A stretch of DNA of 64,000 nucleotides, from the NCBI GenBank assembly GCA_963720775.1, contig CAVRGR010000006.1, forward strand, positions 806,001-870,000, given 5' to 3'. Origin of the DNA: JAENVT01 sp963720775 (GTDB lineage Bacteria > Actinomycetota > Acidimicrobiia > Acidimicrobiales > Ilumatobacteraceae). Made by a program: the position numbers and the translations under genes. Below the pieces are notes generated by a model. The model made no database searches and had not been told where the DNA came from. It saw only the letters and a list, made by a program, of their open reading frames with translations. This document shows positions 1 through 7,243 of the stretch, one piece after another (the first letter of the stretch is position 1; each line of letters begins with the position of its first letter).

Positions 1-1301
1 AGAGTGTCGACGGGTAGCACCCGCAAGATCGCGTACTTGGTGGTGACCCCTGCAGCACGTAGGAACGACTGCAGGTGCTGGCCGTCGTCACCGGTCGAGG
101 CCCGCATGGTGAACAGGTCGTCGGTCGCTTGCTGATCGGCCAGCACGAGGACGCTCGGCTTGTCGAGCCTGCCGCGGTAGATCGGCCCCATCCCCAACGA
201 TGAGGAGCACTTCAGCCCGAACGAGTTGAAATCTGGCCAGGGGAAGCCTTGCTTGCCTCCCTGCAACAGGGCGGCGAAGTTCGAACCCGGTCCACGATCG
301 AAGACGTCGTGGGCCTTCCGGGGTGGTTCCCAGGCGACGTCGCCTGCGTCAGCGGAGTACCCGACGTTGGTGCCGGCCGAGCTGCCCGGGTAGCTCAGGG
401 TGATGCCTTCGTTGTTGTACTTGCCCTTGTCGGAGAACAACTGGATGGCGGTCTGGCCGTCACGCCGATTGGACGAGGTCGCCTGGCGGCCGAGCATCCA
501 GGGCAGCCCGTACGGGAAGTCGGCGAATGGGATCGGGTCGGACGAGTACTTGTAGGCGCTCGTCGCCCGCGTGGCCCCGGGGTCGATCGGCAACCAGGTG
601 GGATTTGCCACGATCCATTGGTGCACGTGGTTGATCGCCGCGTTGAAGCTGGCGATGATCGCCGTGACCGCTCCGCCCTTGGTCGCCCCTCCCGGATGCA
701 GCACGCCGACCATGCGCAGGTTCGGTGAGATGATCGAGGCGTCGGCGAGGTGCAGGTTGTCGGGATCGGCCGTGCCACCGTGGGCCTCGACCCAGCTGGC
801 CAGCGACTCCTTGGCGGCACGGCCGACGGCGATCGCCAGCTGAACGTCGTTGCGAGCCACGACGTAGTCGAACAGCTCGCGGCGATGCTTGGCGATCGGT
901 GACGCCGGGTGCTGGGCGATGATCGGCAGCAAACCGTCGTACTGCCCGAAGATCGGGTACACGAACGTGTTGAGGAACAGGTACGAGCGATTGACCCCGA
1001 GGTGGTTGAGCAGGTGCTGCATCCGGCCGCCGGTTCCGCCGGTGAACGAGCGATGGCTCAGCGATTCGTCCTGAGCGCCCTCTTGCCCGACGACGAGGAT
1101 CTTGACCTGGTGGTCACCGAGCCGTCCGCGGTAGAACATCGGCCCGAAGTGCCAGCGGAACTCCTCGCTGCCGGAGATGGCCTTGCCGAAGCCGCGGTAG
1201 TTCGGCGTTTCGGCGAACAGGCGTGACCAGCTGCGGTTCTTCGCCGGGCCCGAGTCGTACTCCCACGGCGAACCGCGATCCTTCCAATGTTGCTCCCACA
1301 T
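1..1301 (-). CDS. Tandem uracil-DNA-glycosylase-fold protein (3' end outside window)
   Basis: The frame is open from an ATG at 1301 to the window edge, at least 433 codons, with a strong AGGAGGGG ribosome site just upstream. Residues 53-210 carry the signatures of the family 4-like UDG superfamily: KILVVGQEGAQDE near residue 67, LFLNTFVYP, a VGRAAKESL helix and VGVLHPGG. A second copy starts near residue 371 with the same lead-in (GPIYRGRL against GPMFYRGRL) and SVLVLADQQATDD followed by a RASTGDDGQHLQSFL segment. The protein is therefore an internal duplication of one UDG-like domain. Family members excise uracil or act as relatives of unknown chemistry; the polar residues of motif 1 differ from canonical GEAPG, so activity is uncertain. 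The C-terminus is not visible. Confidence 0.6.
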   Translation of the reverse strand, partial: MWEQHWKDRGSPWEYDSGPAKNRSWSRLFAETPNYRGFGKAISGSEEFRWHFGPMFYRGRLGDHQVKILVVGQEGAQDESLSHRSFTGGTGGRMQHLLNHLGVNRSYLFLNTFVYPIFGQYDGLLPIIAQHPASPIAKHRRELFDYVVARNDVQLAIAVGRAAKESLASWVEAHGGTADPDNLHLADASIISPNLRMVGVLHPGGATKGGAVTAIIASFNAAINHVHQWIVANPTWLPIDPGATRATSAYKYSSDPIPFADFPYGLPWMLGRQATSSNRRDGQTAIQLFSDKGKYNNEGITLSYPGSSAGTNVGYSADAGDVAWEPPRKAHDVFDRGPGSNFAALLQGGKQGFPWPDFNSFGLKCSSSLGMGPIYRGRLDKPSVLVLADQQATDDLFTMRASTGDDGQHLQSFLRAAGVTTKYAILRVLPVDT

Positions 1302-1392
1302 GGTTGGCCCCTCCTGCTCTGCACACATCGTCGACCGCTGCGTGTGCTGAGAAGAGCATCGAGCGTAGTTCGCAGATACCGGGGCGTTGAAC

Positions 1393-1968
1393 TCACCCTG
1401 TGGATGGCACTCGGTCGAGTGCGTGCAGGACGGCCTCGCCGCGTGGCGAGAGGCGATAGCCGATGTCGAGGCTCTCGGTGAGACCCAGTTCTTTCAACTT
1501 GCGGACGTTGAGCTTGAACGTCGGGCGGTTTTGCCCGGCATGGCCCGCCAAGGTCGTCGAGACAACGCCGGGATAGCGATGGATCAACTGCAAGGTGGCC
1601 CGGGTCCAAGGGCCGCCGCGGTCGAGACGGGCCAAGCGGGCGAGGACAGCGGTGACGTCTTCCGGCGATGCCTCCGCTCTGCGTGTGATGCGGTCGTCGA
1701 CGCCGAGGTGCACGAACTCGACGCGCCAGACCGGGTCAGCGACTCCGAGCCGCGACCGCAACGCGCCAACGTCGACTGCGCCGGCGCGATGGGCGTCGGC
1801 GGTCGTGATCTCGTCGAGGCGCACCTGACGCACGTCGGTCGCCTCGATCAGCATTCCCCCTATCCGGTAGCGGCCCCCGACTTTCGCCTGAGATCGTTTC
1901 CATGCCCGGAACGTGACCGTGATCGAGCCGTCGGCGATGCCCGGCCAGGCGTCAGCGCTGAACAACAT
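1393..1968 (-). CDS. ASCH-domain protein with C-terminal winged-helix-like region
   Basis: 191 residues. The N-terminal ~90 residues (MLFSADAWPGIADGSITVTF, then GGRYRIG and ITTADAHRAG) match the ASCH fold, a beta-barrel thought to bind RNA or modified nucleobases. The C-terminal half (RYPGVVSTTLAGHAG, LNVRKLKELGLTE, YRLSPRGEAVL) reads like a winged helix. I chose the ATG at 1968 because it lies 2 nt after the stop of the NUDIX gene and begins the ASCH homology; longer in-frame starts would run back into NUDIX coding sequence. It is the third gene of a DUF3039-NUDIX-ASCH operon on the minus strand. The exact substrate is unknown. Confidence 0.6.
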   Translation of the reverse strand: MLFSADAWPGIADGSITVTFRAWKRSQAKVGGRYRIGGMLIEATDVRQVRLDEITTADAHRAGAVDVGALRSRLGVADPVWRVEFVHLGVDDRITRRAEASPEDVTAVLARLARLDRGGPWTRATLQLIHRYPGVVSTTLAGHAGQNRPTFKLNVRKLKELGLTESLDIGYRLSPRGEAVLHALDRVPSTG

Positions 1969-1970
1969 CG

Positions 1971-2462
1971 TCAACCACTCACGTCGATCGAGCTCATCGG
2001 CGGGCCGTCGCGTAGCAGTGCCCCGATCAGTGAGCCAAGCTCGGTCGGTGCGAACTTGACCGTGCTGGCAGTGATCTCGTCGATCGTCCACCATCGCAGT
2101 TCGTGGACGAACTCGGCGTTCAGCTGCGCCCATGTCAACCGTGGTTCGGGATCGAACGTCGAGCACTCGACGAGGTGGATCCGTTCGCGCTGCCCGTCGT
2201 ACTCACCGTTGAGGAACGCGACCATGTGCAATCGATGCCAGATCTGCGGACCGATGGCTGCGTCGACCAGACCGACCTCCTCCTCCAGCTCGCGACGCAG
2301 TGCATCGACGTGGCTCTCGCCAGGCTCCAGCCCTCCGCCGGGCAGCGCCCAGCGGGTAGCCGTAGGGAACTCGAAGCGCACGAGCAGCACCCGTCGCTCG
2401 GTGTCGAGCAGCAGGGCGCGGGCCGCGTCGCGGATGCGCGGACCGTTCGCCGGGAGTGTCAC
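1971..2462 (-). CDS. NUDIX hydrolase
   Basis: 163 residues from a GTG at 2462, which lies 4 nt after the DUF3039 stop. A canonical Nudix box is visible: GGGLEPGESHVDALRRELEEE (GX5EX7REUXEE), preceded by RWALP. These enzymes cleave nucleoside diphosphates linked to another moiety, using the Glu cluster of the box to hold Mg2+. The N-terminal RIRDAARALLLDTERRVLLVRFE is a standard Nudix beta-strand lead, typical of the actinobacterial MutT-like subgroup acting on damaged or excess nucleotides. An ATG in the same frame 33 nt upstream lies inside the DUF3039 gene and is less likely. The substrate cannot be told from sequence. Confidence 0.85.
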   Translation of the reverse strand: MTLPANGPRIRDAARALLLDTERRVLLVRFEFPTATRWALPGGGLEPGESHVDALRRELEEEVGLVDAAIGPQIWHRLHMVAFLNGEYDGQRERIHLVECSTFDPEPRLTWAQLNAEFVHELRWWTIDEITASTVKFAPTELGSLIGALLRDGPPMSSIDVSG

Positions 2463-2466
2463 TGGC

Positions 2467-2769
2467 TCAGTCGACCGGCGAATCGCCGAGACCATCGTTG
2501 AACATCCGGTACATCTCGTACACGCTCTTGCATGCTTCGCACAACGGCAGCTGCTTGGGGTCGCGCGACGGCACCCACACGTGACCGCAGAGCGCCTCCA
2601 GTGCGATCCCGTAGATGCGAGCCTCCAGGACCTTCGCTGCGGCACTCTCGCCCGGCTCGGTCTTGACGATGTGGGCCGCGGCCGGTTCCTCCGTCTCCAG
2701 CTCGCGGTCGAGCTCGGTGATCGTCTCGGTGATGGTTCGTCGGAGGGGTTGCACTTCACTCACGTGCAC
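2467..2769 (-). CDS. DUF3039 small zinc-ribbon protein
   Basis: 100 residues. The C-terminal half has CGHVWVPSRDPKQLPLCEAC followed by KSVYEMY, the signature of DUF3039, a small family found almost only in actinobacteria; the cysteines (CG...CEAC) suggest bound zinc. The N-terminal half is charged and acidic (ITETITELDRELETEEP) and probably flexible. It leads an operon with the NUDIX and ASCH genes. Function of the family is unknown. Confidence 0.8.
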   Translation of the reverse strand: MHVSEVQPLRRTITETITELDRELETEEPAAAHIVKTEPGESAAAKVLEARIYGIALEALCGHVWVPSRDPKQLPLCEACKSVYEMYRMFNDGLGDSPVD

Positions 2770-2795
2770 CAGTCAATCATCCGAACGCAAGTCCA

Positions 2796-3428
2796 TCATC
2801 TCAGCAGCGCCAGCTCTGCCTCGATGTTGGCTCGCGCCCGGTGCTCGAGCTCGGTGTGCATGTAGTCGGTGGCGAAGATCCTCGGCCTGGCGAGGAAGTC
2901 CTGCAGGATGCGCCCGCGCCCGGTTCGCCATCGGGGTTCGTCGACGAAGAAGTACTCGAATCGCACCCCGGTGACATATGCGGTGTAGCTGCGCGGTTCG
3001 GCCCCGAGGATGGCCAGATCGGCGTCGAGCAGTATTGCCGTCTCGGAGCTGTCGTCGGCATCGGAACCGCAGTGACCATCGGTGGCAAGGATCAACGCCT
3101 CGACGGTCGCGCATCGACCGAGCGACCAGCCGATCTCGGCGAGCTGACTGCCGGCCAGCGTCGCACTGCGCACCTCGTTGTCGAGGGCCTTCGGATCGTA
3201 GATGGCATCGTGGTACAGCGCCGCAGCGACGAGCTCGGCAGAGGGCTGTCGCCCGAGCATCGCCGACACATCGTGCACGTGGCGTATGACCGTCATGACG
3301 TGTGTGCCCGTGTGGTAGTACCGGTGCGGCTCGCCGTACCTGATCAACAAGCCGTCGAGATACCCATCGTGGGCAGTACCAGCCACATGTCGCCACGCCC
3401 GCCGGATCTCTACCTCCGGTTTTGTCAT
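2796..3428 (-). CDS. Predicted HD-superfamily metal-dependent phosphohydrolase
   Basis: 210 residues. RYYHTGTHVMTVIRHVHDV and LVAAALYHDAIYDP supply the two-His and HD ligands of the COG4339 group of HD hydrolases; NEVRSATLAG and LDADLAILG follow as in the family. The ATG at 3428 is preceded by TAGCCT seven nt upstream, a likely leaderless promoter, and starts the protein directly at the homologous TKPEVEIRRAW segment; the longer reading frame would overlap the divergent gene's promoter. The family's substrate is not known. Confidence 0.75.
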   Translation of the reverse strand: MTKPEVEIRRAWRHVAGTAHDGYLDGLLIRYGEPHRYYHTGTHVMTVIRHVHDVSAMLGRQPSAELVAAALYHDAIYDPKALDNEVRSATLAGSQLAEIGWSLGRCATVEALILATDGHCGSDADDSSETAILLDADLAILGAEPRSYTAYVTGVRFEYFFVDEPRWRTGRGRILQDFLARPRIFATDYMHTELEHRARANIEAELALLR

Positions 3429-3456
3429 TGACGTCAGGCTACGGCACAGTGGGATC

Positions 3457-3732
3457 GTGGCGGTTCTGATCGACGAGCCCATCTGGTGGTTCCGCGGTCG
3501 TCGGTGGTCGCACCTGGTCAGCGACGTGAGCTACGAGGAGTTGCACCAATTTGCCGAGGAGTCAGGGATCCCGCGCCGCGGGTTCCACGGCGACCACTAC
3601 GACGTACCAGAGGAACTGTTCGACGACGTCGTCGGTGCAGGAGCGACGGTGTTGCCGAGTCGAGAACTGCTGCGCAGGTTGCGGGTCGGCGGCCTGCGAC
3701 TGAGCCCGGCGGATCGGCGAGCTCGCCGGTAG
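3457..3732 (+). CDS. DUF4031 family protein
   Basis: 91 residues from a GTG. The whole length matches DUF4031: MAVLIDEPIWWFRGRRWSHL, SDVSYEELHQFAEESGIPRR, FHGDHYDVPEE. The tryptophan-rich start and the FHGDHYD block are the family's invariant parts. It is divergent from the HD gene with 28 bp between starts. The function of DUF4031 is unknown; the small size and conserved acidic and histidine residues would fit a metal-binding or nucleic-acid-linked role, but that is only a guess. Confidence 0.8.
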   Translation: MAVLIDEPIWWFRGRRWSHLVSDVSYEELHQFAEESGIPRRGFHGDHYDVPEELFDDVVGAGATVLPSRELLRRLRVGGLRLSPADRRARR

Positions 3733-3736
3733 CCGC

Positions 3737-4165
3737 TCACCATCGGTCCGGCTCGCCGAGCAACTGGCGCGGGCATTCGACCACGCCGGGGCCGACGATG
3801 AACCACTCGACGAGCTCGATGCCCTGCGATTCGGTGATGGCTTCGACTTCCATCCATCGGTCGATGTCGCCCGGCAGCATGCCCGAGCCGAGGCGCACAC
3901 TGGCGAGGACGACACCGCACAGCGATGGCGATCGACTGGCGGCGACGGCCATGCACTCTGCGACCGAGATGATGGAGTCGGGCTCGGTCGTGCCGCTGAC
4001 GATGGTGATGGTGTTGCTACAGCCGCACTCGTCGAGGAAGAAGGCGATCGTCTCGGCTTCGAGCGGGTGGTGAATCGCCATCGACACGACGCGCAGCGCT
4101 TCGACGGACGAGAGGATTGGTTCGCCGGCCAGCGGCAGAGTGGGGCGGGTGGTTGAACGCGGCAT
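3737..4165 (-). CDS. RadC/JAB-like protein lacking the metal motif
   Basis: 142 residues. The layout follows the RadC JAB1/MPN domain: an N-terminal strand pair (ETIAFFLDECGC, TITIVSGTTEPDSIISVAEC), a hydrophobic strand GVVLAS, and a C-terminal LPGDIDRWMEVEAITESQGI then ELVEWFIVG, which parallels the PSxxDIxLTxxLxxAGxxLGIxLLDHxIVG of RadC. Where RadC has the zinc ligands HNHPSG this protein reads SVRLGSG, so the metallo-isopeptidase centre is missing. It ends with CPRQLLGEPDRW. It may be a non-catalytic relative of RadC; the resemblance is by eye only, so this stays a tentative call. It is convergent with DUF4031, 4 bp apart. Confidence 0.45.
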   Translation of the reverse strand: MPRSTTRPTLPLAGEPILSSVEALRVVSMAIHHPLEAETIAFFLDECGCSNTITIVSGTTEPDSIISVAECMAVAASRSPSLCGVVLASVRLGSGMLPGDIDRWMEVEAITESQGIELVEWFIVGPGVVECPRQLLGEPDRW

Positions 4166-4274
4166 GAGATGCCTCCGATGACGTGACAGTTCGTTGTCGC
4201 TGGAATCGGGGGAGCCGCACCGTCACGGTACGACAGGGGTGTCACGCGGAGGTGTGGCGCCATAGTCTGGCCAC

Positions 4275-4631
4275 ATGGCCGACGTCACCATCTACCACAA
4301 CGTTCATTGAAACTCATCCAACAATGCCGTGGGCATTGCCGGGGAGCTCGGAGTCGACTTCGATACGGTGCTCTACCTCAAGACTCCGCCCGACGAAGCC
4401 ACGTTGCGAGCCATCATCGCCAAGCTCGAGGACCCGGTCACCGATCTCGTTCGCCGCGACAGCCTGTGGAAGAAGCTGGGTCTCACCGACGCCGATGTGG
4501 CGACCGACGATCAGGTGGTCGCCGTTCTGTTGAAGCACAAGCAGCTGATGCAGCGGCCACTCGTGGTCACCAAGCGCAAGGCCATCATCGGCCGACCGAA
4601 GGACCGCGTTCGCCAGCTCCTGGCACGTTGA
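4275..4631 (+). CDS. ArsC-family selenoprotein (UGA at the catalytic Cys position)
   Basis: Read through one TGA at 4308-4310, the frame gives 118 residues: MADVTIYHNVH-U-NSSNNAV, then FDTVLYLKTPPDEATLRAII, DLVRRDSLWKKLGL, RPLVVTKRKAIIGRP. This is the ArsC/Spx fold from end to end. In E. coli ArsC the nucleophile is Cys12 in a CxxS motif, followed by arginines 60, 94 and 107; here the TGA is codon 12, Ser is at 15, and the matching arginines (LVRR, RPLVV, GRPKD) are present. After the TGA the frame stays open and conserved for 106 codons. A 7-bp hairpin lies 11 nt downstream. TAGTCT six nt before the ATG suggests leaderless transcription. The product is probably a selenol-based reductase rather than a proven arsenate reductase. 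The alternative, a sequencing error or nonsense mutation, is less likely given the exact position. Confidence 0.75.
4322..4338 (+). promoter_or_regulatory. Candidate bacterial SECIS hairpin
   Basis: CAATGCC-GTG-GGCATTG forms a perfect 7-bp stem with a three-base loop. The loop begins 18 nt after the in-frame TGA at 4308-4310 and its first base is G. Bacterial SECIS elements typically have an apical loop about 16-37 nt after the UGA with a G among its first two bases, so this fits. It lies inside the coding sequence, as bacterial SECIS elements do. No selA, selB, selC or selD gene is in the window. Confidence 0.6.
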
Positions 4632-4637
4632 GGCGAG

Positions 4638-4901
4638 CTATCGGCGACGCCGGCCGCGACCACTGATCGCCTGCAGAACCAGCAGCAGCAGAATGGCCCC
4701 GAGGGCAGCGACCAGCAGCGATCGCACGCTGAACTTGTTGATTCCCGTGTGTCCGCTGGCGTGCATCAGCGCTCCACCGATCAGGGCTCCGAGCACACCG
4801 ACGGCGATCGTGTACAGGCAGCCGCTGCGGTCGTCGCGGACGATCCAGCGGGCCAGCAGACCGGCGATCAGGCCGACAATGATCCAGGCGATGATGTTCA
4901 T
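4638..4901 (-). CDS. GlsB/YeaQ/YmgE family stress membrane protein
   Basis: 87 residues with three membrane segments (IIAWIIVGLIAGLLARWIV, LYTIAVGVLGALIGGALM, LLVAALGAILLLLVLQAI) and glycine zippers, ending in a basic tail GRGRRRR. This is the transglycosylase-associated/GlsB family, small inner-membrane proteins induced by envelope or acid stress in several bacteria; biochemical role unclear. A TAGAGT hexamer nine nt before the ATG is a likely promoter element. Confidence 0.85.
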   Translation of the reverse strand: MNIIAWIIVGLIAGLLARWIVRDDRSGCLYTIAVGVLGALIGGALMHASGHTGINKFSVRSLLVAALGAILLLLVLQAISGRGRRRR

Positions 4902-4923
4902 GCCTGCACGACTCTACGGCGGG

Positions 4924-5640
4924 TTACGACCGTACGAACACCACGATGAACTCGAGCACGCCATGGTCATCGGTGGTGACAGTTGCGAACGACGGATTGG
5001 GGATTCCGTAGTCGGCAAAGACGACGGGGATGGTTCCGATGATTCCGATCTTGCCGTTCTTCCTCACCGCCTGAACATCGAAGGTGACCGACTTCGTCGT
5101 GCCGTGCAGCGTGAGGTCGCCTGTCGCCTTTGTCTGCAGGGTGGTGCCCTCGCCCGGCACGGAGTCGAACTGGATCGGGCTGGTGATGCTGAACGTCGCC
5201 GTCGGGAACTTCGACACGTCCATCACGCGGGTGGCGAACTGATCGTCGCGTCTCGATTCGTCACTCTTGACCGTGGTCATGTCGACGGTGAAGTCGCCCT
5301 TCGTGACCGCCGTGCCGTCGATCGTGACCGAGCCGGTGATGTTGTTGGTGCCGCCGACCGCTTCACTGTCGAAACCGTTGATGCTCTCGTGGACGCGGTA
5401 GCGAACCAGGGAGGTCGACACCGCCTGCCACACCCCACTCACATCGTTCGACGCCGTCGAGGGCGCCGCGGTTCCGTTCGAGTCGGCCGGAACGGTTGCG
5501 TCGAGTGCCTTGATGAGATCATCCGACGCCAGCTTGGCCGGCGCCTTGTTGATGACCTTGGCGTAAAACCAGGATCCTCCGACGAAGAGCGCGATGAGGA
5601 CCACGACGGCGATGACGATCTTCTTCCAGTGGCGTCTCAT
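4924..5640 (-). CDS. YceI-family lipocalin-like protein, membrane-anchored
   Basis: 238 residues. Residues 8-27 (IVIAVVVLIALFVGGSWFYA) form a signal anchor. The mature part from about residue 65 (GVWQAVSTSLVRYRVHE) through VTKGDFTVDMTTVKSDESRRD, FPTATFSIT and TGDLTLHGTTKSVTFDVQA is the YceI beta-barrel, whose members bind long polyisoprenoids or similar hydrophobic ligands on the outside of the cytoplasmic membrane. The last strand includes VVFADYGIPNPSFATV. A perfect inverted repeat touches the start codon (see the separate entry). It is divergent from pepA. Confidence 0.85.
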   Translation of the reverse strand: MRRHWKKIVIAVVVLIALFVGGSWFYAKVINKAPAKLASDDLIKALDATVPADSNGTAAPSTASNDVSGVWQAVSTSLVRYRVHESINGFDSEAVGGTNNITGSVTIDGTAVTKGDFTVDMTTVKSDESRRDDQFATRVMDVSKFPTATFSITSPIQFDSVPGEGTTLQTKATGDLTLHGTTKSVTFDVQAVRKNGKIGIIGTIPVVFADYGIPNPSFATVTTDDHGVLEFIVVFVRS

Positions 5641-5641
5641 G

Positions 5642-5666
5642 GTCCGCAGAGCATGTCACTGCGGAC
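5642..5666. promoter_or_regulatory. Perfect 8-bp inverted repeat at the yceI start
   Basis: GTCCGCAG-N9-CTGCGGAC lies one base upstream of the YceI-family ATG (minus strand) and about 42 bp before pepA. It covers the place where a yceI ribosome site would be. It could be a protein-binding operator between the divergent genes, or a 5'-leader hairpin that hides the yceI start. No consensus known to me fits. Confidence 0.45.
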
Positions 5667-5708
5667 TGATTCGCGGCCGTCGCGGCGGTTTACGCCAGAC
5701 TGTCGACC

Positions 5709-7151
5709 ATGACCGTGACCGTCCAGATCGCTCGAACCACCCCGCGAACCGCAGAGACGATCGGCGTGCCGGTCGCTGCGAGCGGGACGGTACCGCGCAG
5801 TCTCGGCCTCAATCGCAGCTCACTCGCCGCGCATGGATTCGACGGCAAGCCCGGTCAAACGCTCGTCGTTCCGTCGGCCACGGGCCCCACGCACATCGCG
5901 GTCGGGATCGGCGATGTGCGCCCGTCGGCTTCGACGCTTCGCAACGCCGCAGCGGCGATGGTCCGCGCTGCCGGCACGCGCGCGACGCTCGCCACGTCGC
6001 TGGCCGACATCGAAGGCATCGATGCGGCCACGGCTGCCCAGGCAATCGTCGAGGGCGCGCTGCTCGCCGCCTATCGGTACAACGGTCTGAAGAGCGAGCC
6101 GGCTCCCAGCGGATTGCGAGATCTCACGTTGGTCGTCGGCGATCGACGCGCCGCGGCTGCCAGGCTCGGCGCCGACCGCGGCTCGGCGACGTCGGCTGCG
6201 GCGCGCCTGGCCCGAGATCTGGCCAACACCCCGCCCGCCCACCTCACGGCGCGCATGATCTCCGATCGAGCAGTCGAGATCGCCGCGGCGAGTGGGCTCG
6301 GCGTCGAGGTGTTCAACAAGGACCATCTGGCGGCGATGGGTTGCGGCGGCATGATCGGCGTCAACAAGGGCAGCACAGAGCCGCCGCGCGTGGTCCGCCT
6401 CACCTATTCTCCGCGCAACCCGCGCGGTCATCTGGTGTTGGTGGGCAAGGGTGTGATGTACGACTCCGGTGGCATCAGCCTGAAGCCCAGCGACGGCATG
6501 CACGCCCTGATGAAGATGGACATGAGCGGCGCAGCAGCAGTACTGGCGGCTATGAGCACGCTCAAGGCGCTGAAGTGCAAGTCGACGGTCACGGGGTACC
6601 TGATGTGCACCGACAACATGCCGTCGGGCAGCGCCCTGAAACTGGGTGATGTGCTGACGTTCCGCAACGGCAAGACTGCGGAGATCCACAACACCGATGC
6701 CGAAGGCCGGTTGGTGCTCGCCGATGGCCTGTCGCTCGGCGTCGAGGCCAAACCCGATGCCATCGTCGACATCGCCACGCTGACGGGGTCGATCATCGGG
6801 GCACTCGGCCAGAAGATGGCGGGCGTCTTCACCAACAACCAACCGTTCTGCGATCAGGTGAAAGCCGCAGCCTCCGACGTCGACGAACCGCTCTGGCAGA
6901 TGCCGCTCGAGCCCAAGTACCGCAAGCTCCTCGACAGCAACGTCGCCGACATGAAGAACGTCGGCGGGCCGTACGGAGGCTCGATCCTCGCTGCGCTGTT
7001 CCTCAGCGAGTTCGTCGGCGACACCCCGTGGGCACACCTCGACGTCGCCGGTCCGATGAACTCCGACGCGGATGACGGGTGGCTGTCACGCGGCGCCACC
7101 GGGTTCGGCACCCGCCTGCTCATCCAGTTGGCCCTCGACTTCACACCCTGA
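5709..7151 (+). CDS. pepA: Leucyl aminopeptidase (M17)
   Basis: 480 residues. The M17 catalytic half is clear: GHLVLVGKGVMYDSGGISLK with the zinc-binding Lys and Asp, MKMDMSGAAAVL, the signature NTDAEGRLVLADGL (residues ~330-345), and IATLTGSIIGALG. The N-terminal ~160 residues form the regulatory alpha/beta domain (GLNRSSLAAHGFDGKPGQTL). The enzyme removes N-terminal residues from peptides with two metal ions, in the cytoplasm, usually as a hexamer. CAGACT seven nt before the ATG suggests a leaderless start. Confidence 0.95.
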   Translation: MTVTVQIARTTPRTAETIGVPVAASGTVPRSLGLNRSSLAAHGFDGKPGQTLVVPSATGPTHIAVGIGDVRPSASTLRNAAAAMVRAAGTRATLATSLADIEGIDAATAAQAIVEGALLAAYRYNGLKSEPAPSGLRDLTLVVGDRRAAAARLGADRGSATSAAARLARDLANTPPAHLTARMISDRAVEIAAASGLGVEVFNKDHLAAMGCGGMIGVNKGSTEPPRVVRLTYSPRNPRGHLVLVGKGVMYDSGGISLKPSDGMHALMKMDMSGAAAVLAAMSTLKALKCKSTVTGYLMCTDNMPSGSALKLGDVLTFRNGKTAEIHNTDAEGRLVLADGLSLGVEAKPDAIVDIATLTGSIIGALGQKMAGVFTNNQPFCDQVKAAASDVDEPLWQMPLEPKYRKLLDSNVADMKNVGGPYGGSILAALFLSEFVGDTPWAHLDVAGPMNSDADDGWLSRGATGFGTRLLIQLALDFTP

Positions 7152-7208
7152 TCAAGAGCAGGCACAGTCCGCGATCACAAGCGCACGTGCGACTACCATC
7201 GGCCGCAG

Positions 7209-7224
7209 CGTGACACCGGTCACG
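7209..7224. promoter_or_regulatory. CRP/FNR-like palindrome
   Basis: CGTGAC-ACCG-GTCACG is a perfect palindrome of the GTGA-N6-TCAC class bound by CRP-family regulators, placed 20 bp before the ATG of the membrane protein at 7244. A short G-run (GGGGGT) after it could be the ribosome site. Binding is inferred from the pattern only. Confidence 0.35.
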
Positions 7225-7243
7225 CAAGAGATGGGGGTATCTC

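Noticed and set aside
4308..4310. Treating the TGA as a simple nonsense mutation or a gene start at GTG 4329
   Set aside because: The reading frame before the TGA encodes the conserved ArsC first strand (VTIYHN), the stop falls on the catalytic codon and a hairpin follows at SECIS distance.
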